The position numbers were made by a program, and so were the translations under genes. The notes under the pieces are model-generated. The model was given only the letters and a program-made list of their open reading frames with translations. It searched no databases and was not told the origin of the DNA. A DNA stretch of 37,500 nt from Bigelowiella natans CCMP2755 (taxonomy: Eukaryota > Cercozoa > Chlorarachniophyceae), in assembly GCA_000320545.1 (NCBI GenBank), contig ADNK01001077.1:1-37500 (forward strand). Direction: 5' to 3'. Numbering within the stretch: position 1 is the stretch's first letter; each line of letters starts with the position of its first letter. This document shows, one piece after another, positions 22,954-32,540 of the stretch.

Positions 22954-23055
22954 ACAGTTGTTTCAAAGGTGCTGTTAATACTATTTAGTAGTTCTACGCA
23001 ACCTCTCCCTAATAGTAGTAGTAGAAGAAGAAGTAGTAGTAGTAGTAGTAGTAGT
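22289..23055. repeat. (CTA)n, (CTC)n, (GT)n and (GTA)n tracts
   Basis: (CTA)n at 22289-22321, a CTA/GTA palindromic run at 22560-22612, (CTC)n at 22761-22779, (GT)n at 22923-22951 and (GTA)n at 23028-23055. Confidence 0.9.
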
Positions 23056-23102
23056 GGTTGTTGTTGTAATTGTACTGCTGCTGGTGTTTACGTGTGTCTG
23101 CA

Positions 23103-23163
23103 GGTGTATCTGGAGATAAAGAATATTGGATTGGAAGCCTTTGATCGGTCTAAATATGATTAA
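23103..23163 (+). other. Possible terminal exon
   Basis: After a TCTGCAG acceptor the plus frame reads VYLEIKNIGLEAFDRSKYD and stops at TAA. It may alternatively splice out at the GTCTAA donor after GATCG. It could be the 3' exon of a gene containing 22103-22238, but the intervening phase was not resolved. Confidence 0.35.
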
Positions 23164-23472
23164 ATACTATCAAAGAGAGAACAAGAAAAAATAATAATAT
23201 ATTGTAGTGAAATCATCATCATCATCATTATCATCATTTCTATTCTATCGCTCACCCGTAGCAAATGACGATTACGATGTTGCTACATAGAGTGCTATAT
23301 TTATGATAATATAAATTCAAATAATCCAAGCAGCTGCTACCTTTGAAGATCAGTATGCTGATAATAATAATAATAGTACATGTTGTTCAACTGCTATACG
23401 GTGATAAATTTACGATATTATAATATCATCTTTTAATAAATAAAATAAATAATTAAAGGAGTTTACCTCGAA

Positions 23473-23607
23473 AATAAAATATGCTGATAGGGCATGTTTT
23501 GAAGCCTAGAAGTATTAATATGAAGAGAGAGATATATAATTACAAATAAATAAAATATGCTGATAGGACATGTTTTGAAGCCTAGAAGTATTAATATGAA
23601 GAGAGAG
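23473..23607. repeat. Tandem duplication, 76-bp period
   Basis: The word starting AAATAAAATATGCTGATAGG at 23473-23531 recurs at 23549-23606 with two or three differences. Both copies include GTTTTGAAGCCTAGAAGTAT. Confidence 0.9.
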
Positions 23608-24011
23608 GTATATCACAAATAAATAACGCTAGTAGAGTACCAGTCAGCAGCAGCAGCAGTAATAGTAGTAGTAGTAGGCACGGTGGTAGATAAAGACGAT
23701 AATCCCCCACTTTGACTATATTAGTAATAAACCATTTGATGATGATGGTACAGCGCCACCACAACAGACAACTAACCGACGAAGGACTTCTACTACTACT
23801 ACTACTTGGCCAAGGGAGTGTGTTTCTGCTCTAACTCCAACCTTATTATTTAATTTTTAAGATTAGTCATAACAACAACAACAACAACAACGACAACGAC
23901 AACAATAAAACGATGATGATAACAAAGAACTGAATAAACATTCATACAATTATCATAATTATATACATACTAATACATTCCCCACCGAAGGAAGCATCTT
24001 CCCTCATTTTA

Positions 24012-24205
24012 ACAGCAGCAGCAGCAGCAGCAGCCGTATCAGCACATTGATGCATATGTCTCTCAACATCATCAATACAAATCAATACCTCAACAGAATC
24101 ATTGATGCATATGTGTCTCAACATCATCAATACAAATCAATACCTCAACAGCACATTGATGCATATATGTCTCAACATCATCAATACAAATCAATACCTC
24201 AACAG
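24012..24205. repeat. (CAG)n followed by a 54-55 bp minisatellite, 3 copies
   Basis: (CAG)7 at 24012-24033, then a unit beginning CATTGATGCATATG at 24045, 24100 and 24154. The plus frame is open and Gln/His rich (IDAYVSQHHQYKSIPQQ repeats). The 55-bp step between copies 1 and 2 shifts frame, while the 54-bp step keeps it. It may be coding, but no flanking splice chain was found. Confidence 0.85.
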
Positions 24206-24336
24206 AATCATGAAAACAATGATTCACTTGTGATTTCACTGAGAACCTGAAATAAAATTGTTATTTAGTTACTAGTAACGTGTAGGTTGACATCATTCGC
24301 TCACAACTGGAGAAAGAAGGAAAAGAATCTGCAGAT

Positions 24337-24385
<49 letters not shown>

Positions 24386-25300
24386 GAAACCCGTTCTTTA
24401 CTGAACTAGAAACATAATAATCGATAATTTATCTATTCGCATAGCCATCGTCACCCCATCGTTATTTTGCAACAAGTGCTGACCTGTCTGCTAGCATCAC
24501 AGGATTTATGAAAGAAATTTGATCGATAAACCGAAGAATCTGATCAAACAATAACAACAAACAACAACAACAACAACAACACATGTACTTGTGCACTTAT
24601 TCAACAACAAGAATTCTGCTTGCTGATCATCCTAAAATATGTCAATAGTTGCAAAACAACCCCCTTGATGTATGGTATAGGTTACTGATCGTATCAGTAA
24701 CAGCATATAATGGTTATTATTACCATTTTCTGACGAGTGAATCGGTGGGCACTCACACTCCTTTAAAGAAAGAAAGTAGTGTCAATTAATATCATCATTA
24801 TCAAAATACCATCACCCGCAACAACCAATAAAAAAGTTTAAAAGTGTGTTTGTTTTGTGTGTATGACATGGCTGATGATGATACATCTTACTAAATGCAC
24901 TACGCAATCCTTATCATGATCATCTACTATGCCATAAATACAATGTATGGTGATTGTACTTGATGATCAATATCTACTTCTCATACCCGCATGCAATCAT
25001 CCATGCCATTGCCTGGCCCCCGAAACAGTTCCCCATATGATTTGTGTGCTGAGTAGAGGTTGTTTGCTTTGTTGTTGATGTCACACTAGCAGAGTTGTGT
25101 TTTATGCATCATCATCGTTATTTTGTTCTTGATCATCATTATACCACCTGTGGCAGCACGATTTCCGTGCTTTGTGTGTAGCTTTGTAAAGGTGTCTTCT
25201 TTCTCCTTGCTGTGTGTGTATATTTGTGTTTGTGTGTGTGTGTGTGTGTGTGTTGGTGTTGTTGGGTCATCATCAATATGTAATTACAATAACTCACGCG

Positions 25301-25332
<32 letters not shown>

Positions 25333-25837
25333 TTACCATTACTTCTACACAAAGTGGAAGAGTAGTGGTGGTGAGGAGAATAAGGTGGAAGTTGGTGTTG
25401 ATGTTGCGCAGATTAGGAGGAGGAGGGTCATTCAATTATAATATTTGGCTCCTACTATTAATTTGATGATACAGCATCGTGCAGATAATAATATTAGAGA
25501 GTAGTAAGTAAGTAGCAACATGATCCTGTTGAAGGTCCTTTTGATATAAACGTCAATGAAGATGCACGGCGTCTAGCATATATATATACATAGCAGCAAA
25601 TATTTCAAACAAAACAGATATTTTGCGACAACATTAACCCTCTTTCTTTCTCCTCCTCCTCTTCCTCAGATACTAATAAAGATGCTGTTGCTGCTAAGAT
25701 CACGGCTACAAGTGGTAGTAGTCATTCACACAAGCAGCGGCAGCAGTGGTAGTAGAGGTGGTAGTAGACGTTATTACCATAGCCGGTTGTGTGACCATTA
25801 TGCAAAATATGATGATTATAATAGCTATTATTACTAA
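24206..25837. other. Gene-poor interval with microsatellites
   Basis: (GA)n at 24341-24382, (CAA)n at 24551-24582, (GT)n at 25232-25252 and (CTA)n at 25301-25333. One minus-strand stretch (SYTQSTEIVLPQ before a GTGGTA donor near 25150) is exon-like. No gene was assembled. Confidence 0.5.
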
Positions 25838-26277
25838 CTACTGGCACCTCTCATCTCCTCCTCCTCTTCCTGCTGATATAGGCAAGTTTTGTGGTGCATT
25901 CGACGTTGCAGTGGTAGCAGTCTCTTTACCATCGTCTTCAGGAGGAGGAGGAGGAGGAGGAGGGGGTGGATGATTTGGGGCTTTTGCCGTAGGAGATGGA
26001 GGCGGCATCATTACCAGAAGCGAGTTGTTAATAGGGTTGTCTCTCCTACTGCTTGTAACACCCGGTGCTGCATCATCATTACCATCATCCTCATCCTCCT
26101 ATTGGTGGTATTTTACGAATAAATATGTAGTAGTAGTAGTAGTAGTAGTAGTAGAGTACTACTACTACTACTACTACCGAGTACCCCCTTAAGAACTACT
26201 AACAATTCATATAAGTACTGATTATTATTAACATGCACTAACTACTTCTACGATGCTACTACTGCTACTGTTGGCAT

Positions 26278-26309
<32 letters not shown>

Positions 26310-26901
26310 TCTTGTATCTTTTTTACTACCTGAACCACGACGACCCCCATTCCGATGCTTCTCTTTCCTCCTCCTCCTCTCTGTTTCTTCTGGTCAGTAT
26401 GGTCCTTTCCATCCAACTCTGCTACCATTCCTATTCTTTCTTTTTCATCCTTCTTTTCAACCTCAACTAATGGCGGTGGTGGCTCTATATCCGAGGTTGA
26501 ACGTATGCGAGTTAGGAGGGATTTGAAGGTGTCTTCGATCAACTGATGATGATGATGATGATTATTATTATTATTATTGCTATTATGAAAACATGTAGGA
26601 GGAGATATTAAAGTAGTCGAAGTAAGAGTAATAATAGCAGCTGTAGTAGTAGGTTTGGATCAACAATTGATGATGCCGATGAGAGATGAATGATAATAAA
26701 ACAGAGATTATTTTATACTTTATACTTTTGGGAGTATCAGATAACTACTCAACTATCCCCTGATAGCAATATTGTCATGAAACGGAAACCAACATCATTA
26801 TTCGTCATCATTATCATCCTCATCATCATCATCCCTACCTTTCTCCTTTCTAATCGTAGTTGCCTTCGCTCTAAAGCTTGAGCGTATCGTCTCATATTTT
26901 C
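25838..26901 (-). CDS. Charged, proline-rich protein of unknown family (3 exons)
   Basis: Exons on the minus strand: 26839-26901, 26330-26542 and 25838-26098 (stop TAG), joining at phase 0 each time. The first two together read as a helical basic segment (MRRYAQALERRQLRLERRK, LIEDTFKSLLTRIRS), then PPPPLVEVEKKDEKERI, a Gly-Lys patch (QRGGGGKRSIG), an acidic run (EDEDDGNDD), TSSRRDNPINNSLL, a run of nine prolines made by the (CCT)n microsatellite at 25941-25965, and a Ser/Thr-rich tail. I do not recognise the family. The plan of helix, acidic run and poly-Pro suggests a nuclear or scaffolding protein with disordered tail; that is inference. The gene surely extends upstream, as the first exon starts at an acceptor (GATTATTCAG). 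An alternative donor (GATG/GTAAAG) inside the last exon could change the C terminus. Confidence 0.6.
26127..26310. repeat. Palindromic (GTA)n-(TAC)n and (CTA)n
   Basis: (GTA)n at 26127-26154 runs directly into (CTA)n at 26158-26177 through GAGTA, forming a perfect potential hairpin. A second (CTA)n is at 26276-26308. Both lie in the intron between the last two exons of the 25.8-26.9 kb gene. Confidence 0.9.
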
Positions 26902-27297
26902 CTGAATAATCACACATCAAACGACAAATTAGTCGACGATAGAAGGAAAGAAATATCCCAGCAGACAAACAAATAAACAAGAAACGATTATGAAATAATA
27001 TCCTCATAAATGCGCAGCAGAGAGTACATTACTGTGCTACTTACAAAGGGGTTTAAAGCTGAAATTGTTGAAATTTTTAGTGCTTGGACGGCTGATGGTT
27101 TGCCGTTGCAATATTACTAAATACCACTGGTAAGAATTTATCAACACATATATGTGTATATATTGGTATTATTTACGTATGCTTATGGACACCACATTAG
27201 ATTCTATTAATTGCATTAAAGAACAAGCTTACTTTCATATTCTTTGTTTTCATATGTTCGATCAAATGGAATGACAACTACTATTAATGGCAGTTCT

Positions 27298-27299
<2 letters not shown>

Positions 27300-27333
<34 letters not shown>

Positions 27334-27527
27334 ATACCTGATCATTTCCTGGTGACAGCTTAGGAAGCACTCTTTTCTTTTTGTCGGGTCCTTCAAAAGA
27401 TGGTGGTGGTAAACAATACCATACACTATTACTTACTTTGAGGAGCGATTGATAGTATCTACAAGCAACACCTACTTTTCACGCTACTACATCTCCTACT
27501 ACTACTACAACTAATACCAACAAAATA

Positions 27528-27563
<36 letters not shown>

Positions 27564-27931
27564 GTGTAACATACAAATTTTACCTAAACTCACAAACGTG
27601 AAAAATGCCCTGCAAACAACCTATTCATCACGACACAGAGTTGAACAAATAGACGTGAGTGTATTCATCACGACCATATAGTTAAACAAATAGACGTGAG
27701 TGTATTATTTTCTCCCTCTGCTTTCATCACTATTTCTTTCGAATCTTTCCCCCACCATCATGTGTTTTTATAGAATACGTCTCTTCTGTCTTATATCCTA
27801 CTACTCATAACAACAACATCAACCGACACAAGACAGAAGAGAAACTAGCTACACGTAGGAGGGAGACCATAAAACAATCACCACCCTTTTTTTGCCTGTC
27901 AATAGCGTCTCAGCGAAAACCTTTTCATAAT

Positions 27932-27982
<51 letters not shown>

Positions 27983-28785
27983 AGGAAGGGGGGGGGGGGA
28001 TATAATATACGGTAGCAGCAGACAAAATGAGAAGAATGATATCCATTCATTTGCAGTTTCTCTTCAATATCCTGCATATACTACTAGCTGCTTTGTTGCA
28101 GATAATATCAGTCTTTTTTGGTTTACGGATGAAAACATTAAGCTGTTCCCATCTAACTCTGATAAAAACACTTACTTTACAGCCAACTTCCATAGAGGTT
28201 CGAAACGCACGATTCACTGTGATCATAACAAATCAATTTTCCACTTAAATACATGAATATATGGTGAAATGAATAAATCTGAATAGATGGCATAGAAAAT
28301 CCATTCCCTAATAAGTTAGCAACCTTGAGTATAAACAATTACAGCATCTCCATACTCAGGGTCATAATCCATATGTACATCGTCCACTGTAATAAACAAT
28401 ATATCGTTATATCGTTAATGCTGCACATTAACTACTAATAGTAAGGTTGAACAAACCACATCTTTTTTTAAAGGAGGAAACTCAAAAAATTTGAGAATAA
28501 AACAAAAGCAATAGCATTTATTCTGTCTACATACTTGCAGCTGTTACTGATGACATCCCAGAAAACTGAGTAGTAAGACATAGGAGGAGGAGGAGGAGGA
28601 GGAGGAGGAGGAGGAGGAAAATATATAGAAGATAGAAGCTGTTTTGTGATTATTTGTTTTTAAGCAGCCCCCCCCCTATTTGTAATAATTGAGACTAGAA
28701 AGCACCTTTTCTGCAGACATACACGCTGTGATATCCATCCACTCAAGAAGCTAATTATTCATGGATGGATGGATGGATGGATGGA
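27300..28785. repeat. Intronic (CTA)n, (GCT)n, (GA)n, (GGA)n, (GGAT)n
   Basis: (CTA)n at 27299-27332, (TGC)n at 27531-27562, (GA)n at 27932-27979 followed by G runs, (GGA)n at 28583-28618 and (GGAT)n at 28761-28785. A 41-bp tandem duplication (TTCATCACGAC to GACGTGAGTG) occupies 27622-27703. Confidence 0.9.
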
Positions 28786-29407
28786 TAATTATTATGCAGA
28801 GTTAAATGAGTAGGCAGTAGTGCATCATAATTGATAACATCCCTGCTCCTAGCGAAACAAAGAGTAAATCTTTCATAGTGGATGGATCGCTCAATATCAG
28901 AAGAAGAGGTGTTCAAAAAGATGTTACGTGGGAAGTGTAAGGTGTAGAGTTTAACAAAATCACAAAAAGCTTTCAGAGAGAATTTTTGAGACTCCTCCCC
29001 TGATAATTAAAAACGACGACATGCTATAGGTGATAACGTATAAGCAACCTTCCCGTTTGGTAGCCCTTCTTTTCCAACGATCTTCAAAATTATTTTGCAT
29101 GCAATGTCAAATACAAAACTTCTTCTACACACACATTGCGCATATTTATTTTAAGCAAGTGTTAGTAGTTACCTTTGTCATTTCAGTCGTTGTATCCTCA
29201 ATCATAAGTATATCTAAAGATGATCGTTTATCGGATGATCATGTTCAATTCTTAAATCTCCCTTTCTCTATTGAATTCTAATGAACTCGGTGCTTTATAA
29301 GGGGTGTTGACTGACCATGGTCATTTGGAGGAGATGTGAGTGATGAGGACGAATTCGATTTTAATGTCGAGTCTGAGTCTACTGTGACAAAGGATTGCTT
29401 ATCAGAA
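27338..29407 (-). CDS. ACOT11/12-type acyl-CoA thioesterase (hotdog fold), multi-exon
   Basis: Minus-strand exons with matching phases: 28706-28750 (LLEWMDITACMSAEK), 28535-28565 (FSGMSSVTAA), 28324-28386 (DDVHMDYDPEYGDAVIVYTQ) and 28176-28216 (VNRAFRTSMEVGCK); introns 140, 148 and 107 nt. Known: animal ACOT11/ACOT12 hotdog domains contain LLKWIDTTACLSAERH, VTASMDDI and VNRAFNSSMEVG in this order, so the match is specific. The enzyme hydrolyses acyl-CoA to free acid and CoA. Probable upstream exons are 29316-29407 (Ser-rich, TVDSDSTLKSNSSSSL) and 29173-29213 (ILMIEDTTTEMTK). The exon before LLEWMD, normally with the HxNxxG segment, lies in 28751-29172 and was not resolved. A downstream exon near 27338-27425 reads FEGPDKKKRVLPKLSPGNDQ before a GTATTA donor. 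The 3' end is unresolved, as is any second hotdog or START domain. Introns hold (GGA)n, (GA)n, (GCT)n and (CTA)n tracts. Confidence 0.7.
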
Positions 29408-30180
29408 CTTGAATCGTAGTGATAAAGCAATTAGAATGAACCCGACGATGTACTAATTTGCCCCAGAACAGTGCTGGGACGCTGTTGCATTTTGATCCGA
29501 GGGTGTGTTGTCCTTAAGAAGGAAGGAAGGAAGGAAGGAAGGGTAACTATCCCTGAGGAGGGAAGGAAGGAAGGGCAAAAAGGAAATAACCTTTTTGGTA
29601 CGAGTACGATCTGTAAGAGGGAGGAGATATGAGCATTCCCAGGTAGATCTAGATCTAATATTATTTATTATATTTATGATGATGTTTGTCATGATTAGTG
29701 CCCTATTTATCATCTGCGACATCAATCTTTTCGAGACGTTCCTACTAAATTAACACGATCAATTGTATGAATTAGAATCGAAATCAACGAATACCTCACA
29801 TATTTTTAAGACTAGAAAACAAACTCTTGTTAGTCCACAGTCTGTACTGTAGTAAGATGTTTCCGGCAGTGAATAATTTCCTAATATTGACATATCATTA
29901 TGTTGCTGCTATAAGATGTGATTAATATCGAGTGCATGATAGTGATGATGATTATAAAGATGTTTTCTGTGATGAATATTGGCACAGTAGTATGTTCCTG
30001 CCAGTCATCATCATGAGTAGTGTTAATTACGTTGTGATAATTATGTGAAAACCATAGGATGTTTTCTGCGATAAATATTGACACAGTAGTGATTACTTTG
30101 AATGATTATTGTGTAAAAACAATATTGACCAGCCGTTAGTTCCTTGCTTAACGTAACATTTCAAACGCAAAGGGCCACAG
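29408..30180. other. Intergenic interval with GGAA repeat and a short duplication
   Basis: (GGAA)n at 29519-29541 with a second short run at 29560-29574. The word GATGTTTTCTG followed by AATATTG and CACAGTAGT occurs at about 29958-29991 and again at 30058-30090. No exon was supported here. This is the probable divergent promoter region between the minus-strand thioesterase and the plus-strand gene at 30.2 kb. Confidence 0.45.
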
Positions 30181-30243
30181 TTCCCCTCCCCATCCTTCAC
30201 TCCGCCCAATTCAGCATCTCACACTGTCAAGGATCGGGTGTGC

Positions 30244-30975
30244 ATGTATAGGAGCACGGTGTCTGTTGGCCATGGTGGTGGTCGAAGGCGCACAGGCTCC
30301 GCTGCAAGGAAGAAAAAGCGAAGTTGCGAGGAGGCCCCTTCTTCTAAAGTCACCGTTCCCTCTCCTGCGCAAGAAAAATGTTTAACAGTAGAGCCGTCAC
30401 CACAACCCGTGAAGATGTTTCCAGATCTTAAAATAACAAGAAAGAAACACCCACAAATATCACTTGACAAAAAAGCGAAGGCGAAGAAAAAGCCTTTCAA
30501 ACCGAAACTTCCGAAGAAGAAATTTATAAGACCTTCCCTATCGGCACAACTGGGATCAATAATGAGTAAGACAGATGATCTCACAAATACTATACGAAAA
30601 TTGGGGGGGCTAGAATTAAAGGAACAAGCTCTGTTGAACATCTCATCTCGTAACTTTGTCGTGGGGAAACTCACTTCGAAATTCCCGTCTATGGTCCATT
30701 TCTACATTGACCGATGTACATACGAGTTTTTCCATCCCTTTGAGAAGAAACAAGTTAGTATGATAATGTTTTATCGGCACATGGTAGAGGTTCAGTTGAG
30801 TAGCTCACGTCGAGAATTTAAGTTTAGGATACCACACAAGCTGATACAGTTTCCAGATGACTACAATCCATCGTCGCAAAAGCTGTCCATTTTCTTCAAT
30901 TCCTCTTTAGACGTAGAAAAGGTTAGGAAGATAATTCTTCCTAAGATTGTTATGAATAATGGTAGTCTCATATAG
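30244..30975 (+). CDS. Lysine-rich protein with C-terminal globular domain, unknown family
   Basis: A single 243-codon frame from the first ATG (30244) to TAG. The frame is open upstream to about 30160, so the first ATG may be internal to a longer exon. Residues 12-27 are Gly/Arg/Lys rich (GGRRRTGSAARKKKR) and 74-93 strongly basic (KKAKAKKKPFKPKLPKKK), typical of nuclear localisation. Residues 94-235 look globular, with alternating strands (VHFYIDRCTYEFFHPF, VSMIMFYRHMVEVQL, EFKFRIPHKLIQF, LSIFFNSSLDVEKVRKIIL). Inference: the strand pattern ending in a helix resembles a small PH/GRAM-like fold, as found before the protease domain of some SUMO proteases; this is weak. The stop is followed by AATAAA at 30986, so the gene end is well placed. 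Confidence 0.7.
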   Translation: MYRSTVSVGHGGGRRRTGSAARKKKRSCEEAPSSKVTVPSPAQEKCLTVEPSPQPVKMFPDLKITRKKHPQISLDKKAKAKKKPFKPKLPKKKFIRPSLSAQLGSIMSKTDDLTNTIRKLGGLELKEQALLNISSRNFVVGKLTSKFPSMVHFYIDRCTYEFFHPFEKKQVSMIMFYRHMVEVQLSSSRREFKFRIPHKLIQFPDDYNPSSQKLSIFFNSSLDVEKVRKIILPKIVMNNGSLI

Positions 30976-30985
30976 CACTGAACTG

Positions 30986-30991
30986 AATAAA
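30986..30991 (+). terminator. Polyadenylation signal AATAAA
   Basis: A canonical AATAAA lies 11 nt after the stop of the plus-strand gene at 30244-30975. A GT-rich stretch (TGTTCACTTTTT) follows at about 31023. Confidence 0.5.
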
Positions 30992-31029
30992 GAGCCTGAT
31001 CGAGCAAAAATTCGAGGTTACAATGTTCA

Positions 31030-32260
31030 CTTTTTAAGGCATCTGTCGATCACATTGATCCCCATCCTCCAACTGTCGCGCGCATTCAATCCAAATTTCA
31101 TGACAATGTGATCTGCCCTCGCTGCGTTTGCTGGCCGGTGGGGCTAGGGGGTCATACAGATTCACTGTTTTGTGGATTGAGCGAAGCTGCGATGCATCCC
31201 AGCAGTAGCATTTTGACAAATGATCAATGCCACATGGATCTGGAGACATAGACACAGTGTGCACAGACATGGCTAGACAGCACATGTCAATCAACACACA
31301 CGTCTAGACGTGTCTCTTTGTGTGCACTACATGTCTAGATGTGCAGTGCATGTCAACATGTGCACGTCTGTGCGTGTGTGGCACTTTTTGGAGATCTGCT
31401 AGCTAGAGATGCGCCCACCGGTCCGAGTGTCCAAATCCAAACGACGCCACGAGTGCGTGCTAGCGTGGAGTGCATCGACGCATCGACACATCAGACATCG
31501 CATCGCACGGACGCACGCGAGGTCCGTTCCAGCGTTGTCACGAACTCCAGAACTGCTCTGCACGTCTGTAGCAGCGCTAGCTAGCTAGCAGTTTGCAATC
31601 TAGCGATGTGACATGCACATGCCAACAATGAGTGTGCATGCATGACTCCACGATCGATGCGATGTACGAGCGACAGCTAGCTAGACCACCCACATCGACC
31701 ATTGCAATCAAGTGAGATGCAGAGAACAAGTGTTGTGCCAGGTGGCATCAATGCCAAACGAGTGCTTCAGCATTGCAAGCAATGCTGTCTCGCTAGTTTG
31801 AAGTTTTTCAATTGTGAAACAGTGTTGCACAGTGTTGGGCAGTGTCACGCGCGATGCTGCTCTCATCTGGTGCTTGCTGTTGAGCAGCATTGCCAGGTTG
31901 AGTCAACTGCTCAACACCACGCAGCACTGCCTGGTGGCGATTTGAGCTCACAAACACTGACTCTCGTCACCATTGTTTTTTCCAACTCCCCCTTCTCCAT
32001 CAATCATCATCATCACCATCATCACCAATGTTGCAATCTCACGTTTCTTGAAACGGACACTTTGGGTTCCGAAGTTTTGAAGTGTTGTGATTCAATGATG
32101 CAGCATCACCTTGCAGGCAACGCTGTTCACCTTGTAGTTTTTCAATTGTGAAACAGCACCAAAGCACGGCATTTAGCAGTGCTGCGCGCTGAGCAGCATT
32201 GCCAGACTAGATCAATGCTGCAGTGTTGGCGATCCAAGGCGATGAAAACGAAGTGTTTCG
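31030..32260. other. Third compositional island, CTAG and GTGCACG rich
   Basis: The word usage is the same as in the 8.86-11.6 kb island: GCTAGC, CTAGACGTG, TGTGCAC, GCATGC, few microsatellites. It contains a diverged direct repeat: AGTTTTTCAATTGTGAAACAG at 31802-31822 and 32136-32156, each followed by TGAGCAGCATTGCCAG (31881-31896 and 32190-32205). There are short perfect inverted repeats at 31769-31786 (AGCATTGC-AA-GCAATGCT) and 31879-31915 (GTTGAGCAG...CTGCTCAAC). Frames here have no recognised domain. Confidence 0.55.
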
Positions 32261-32540
32261 AAGGTGAATGAGTTGTGGCGATTCTTTTGTGTCATCGGGA
32301 AGTCTAGTTGATTTTTCCACTGCGACATGGTTATGGCACCCAAAAACATCAGAAACTGGAGGACGTGCAGCCCCTTCGAATGGAGAAGACATGGATGAAG
32401 AAGCATTCTTTCGTCTACTGCCCCGTTCATCAAAGCAGTCTCGCCAAATCACAGACAAAACGACTTCCAAGCAATGAACGAAATTACTAAATGAGAAGAG
32501 CTAAAATTGGTACCTGTTTTGCATTGAATCACAGTTTGAG

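Noticed and set aside
29312-29418. Acidic plus-strand frame (DVSDEDEFDFNVESEST) resembling the N terminus of piggyBac-type transposases
   Set aside because: No transposase core or terminal repeats nearby. The opposite strand has splice sites whose phase joins an adjacent exon of the thioesterase model.
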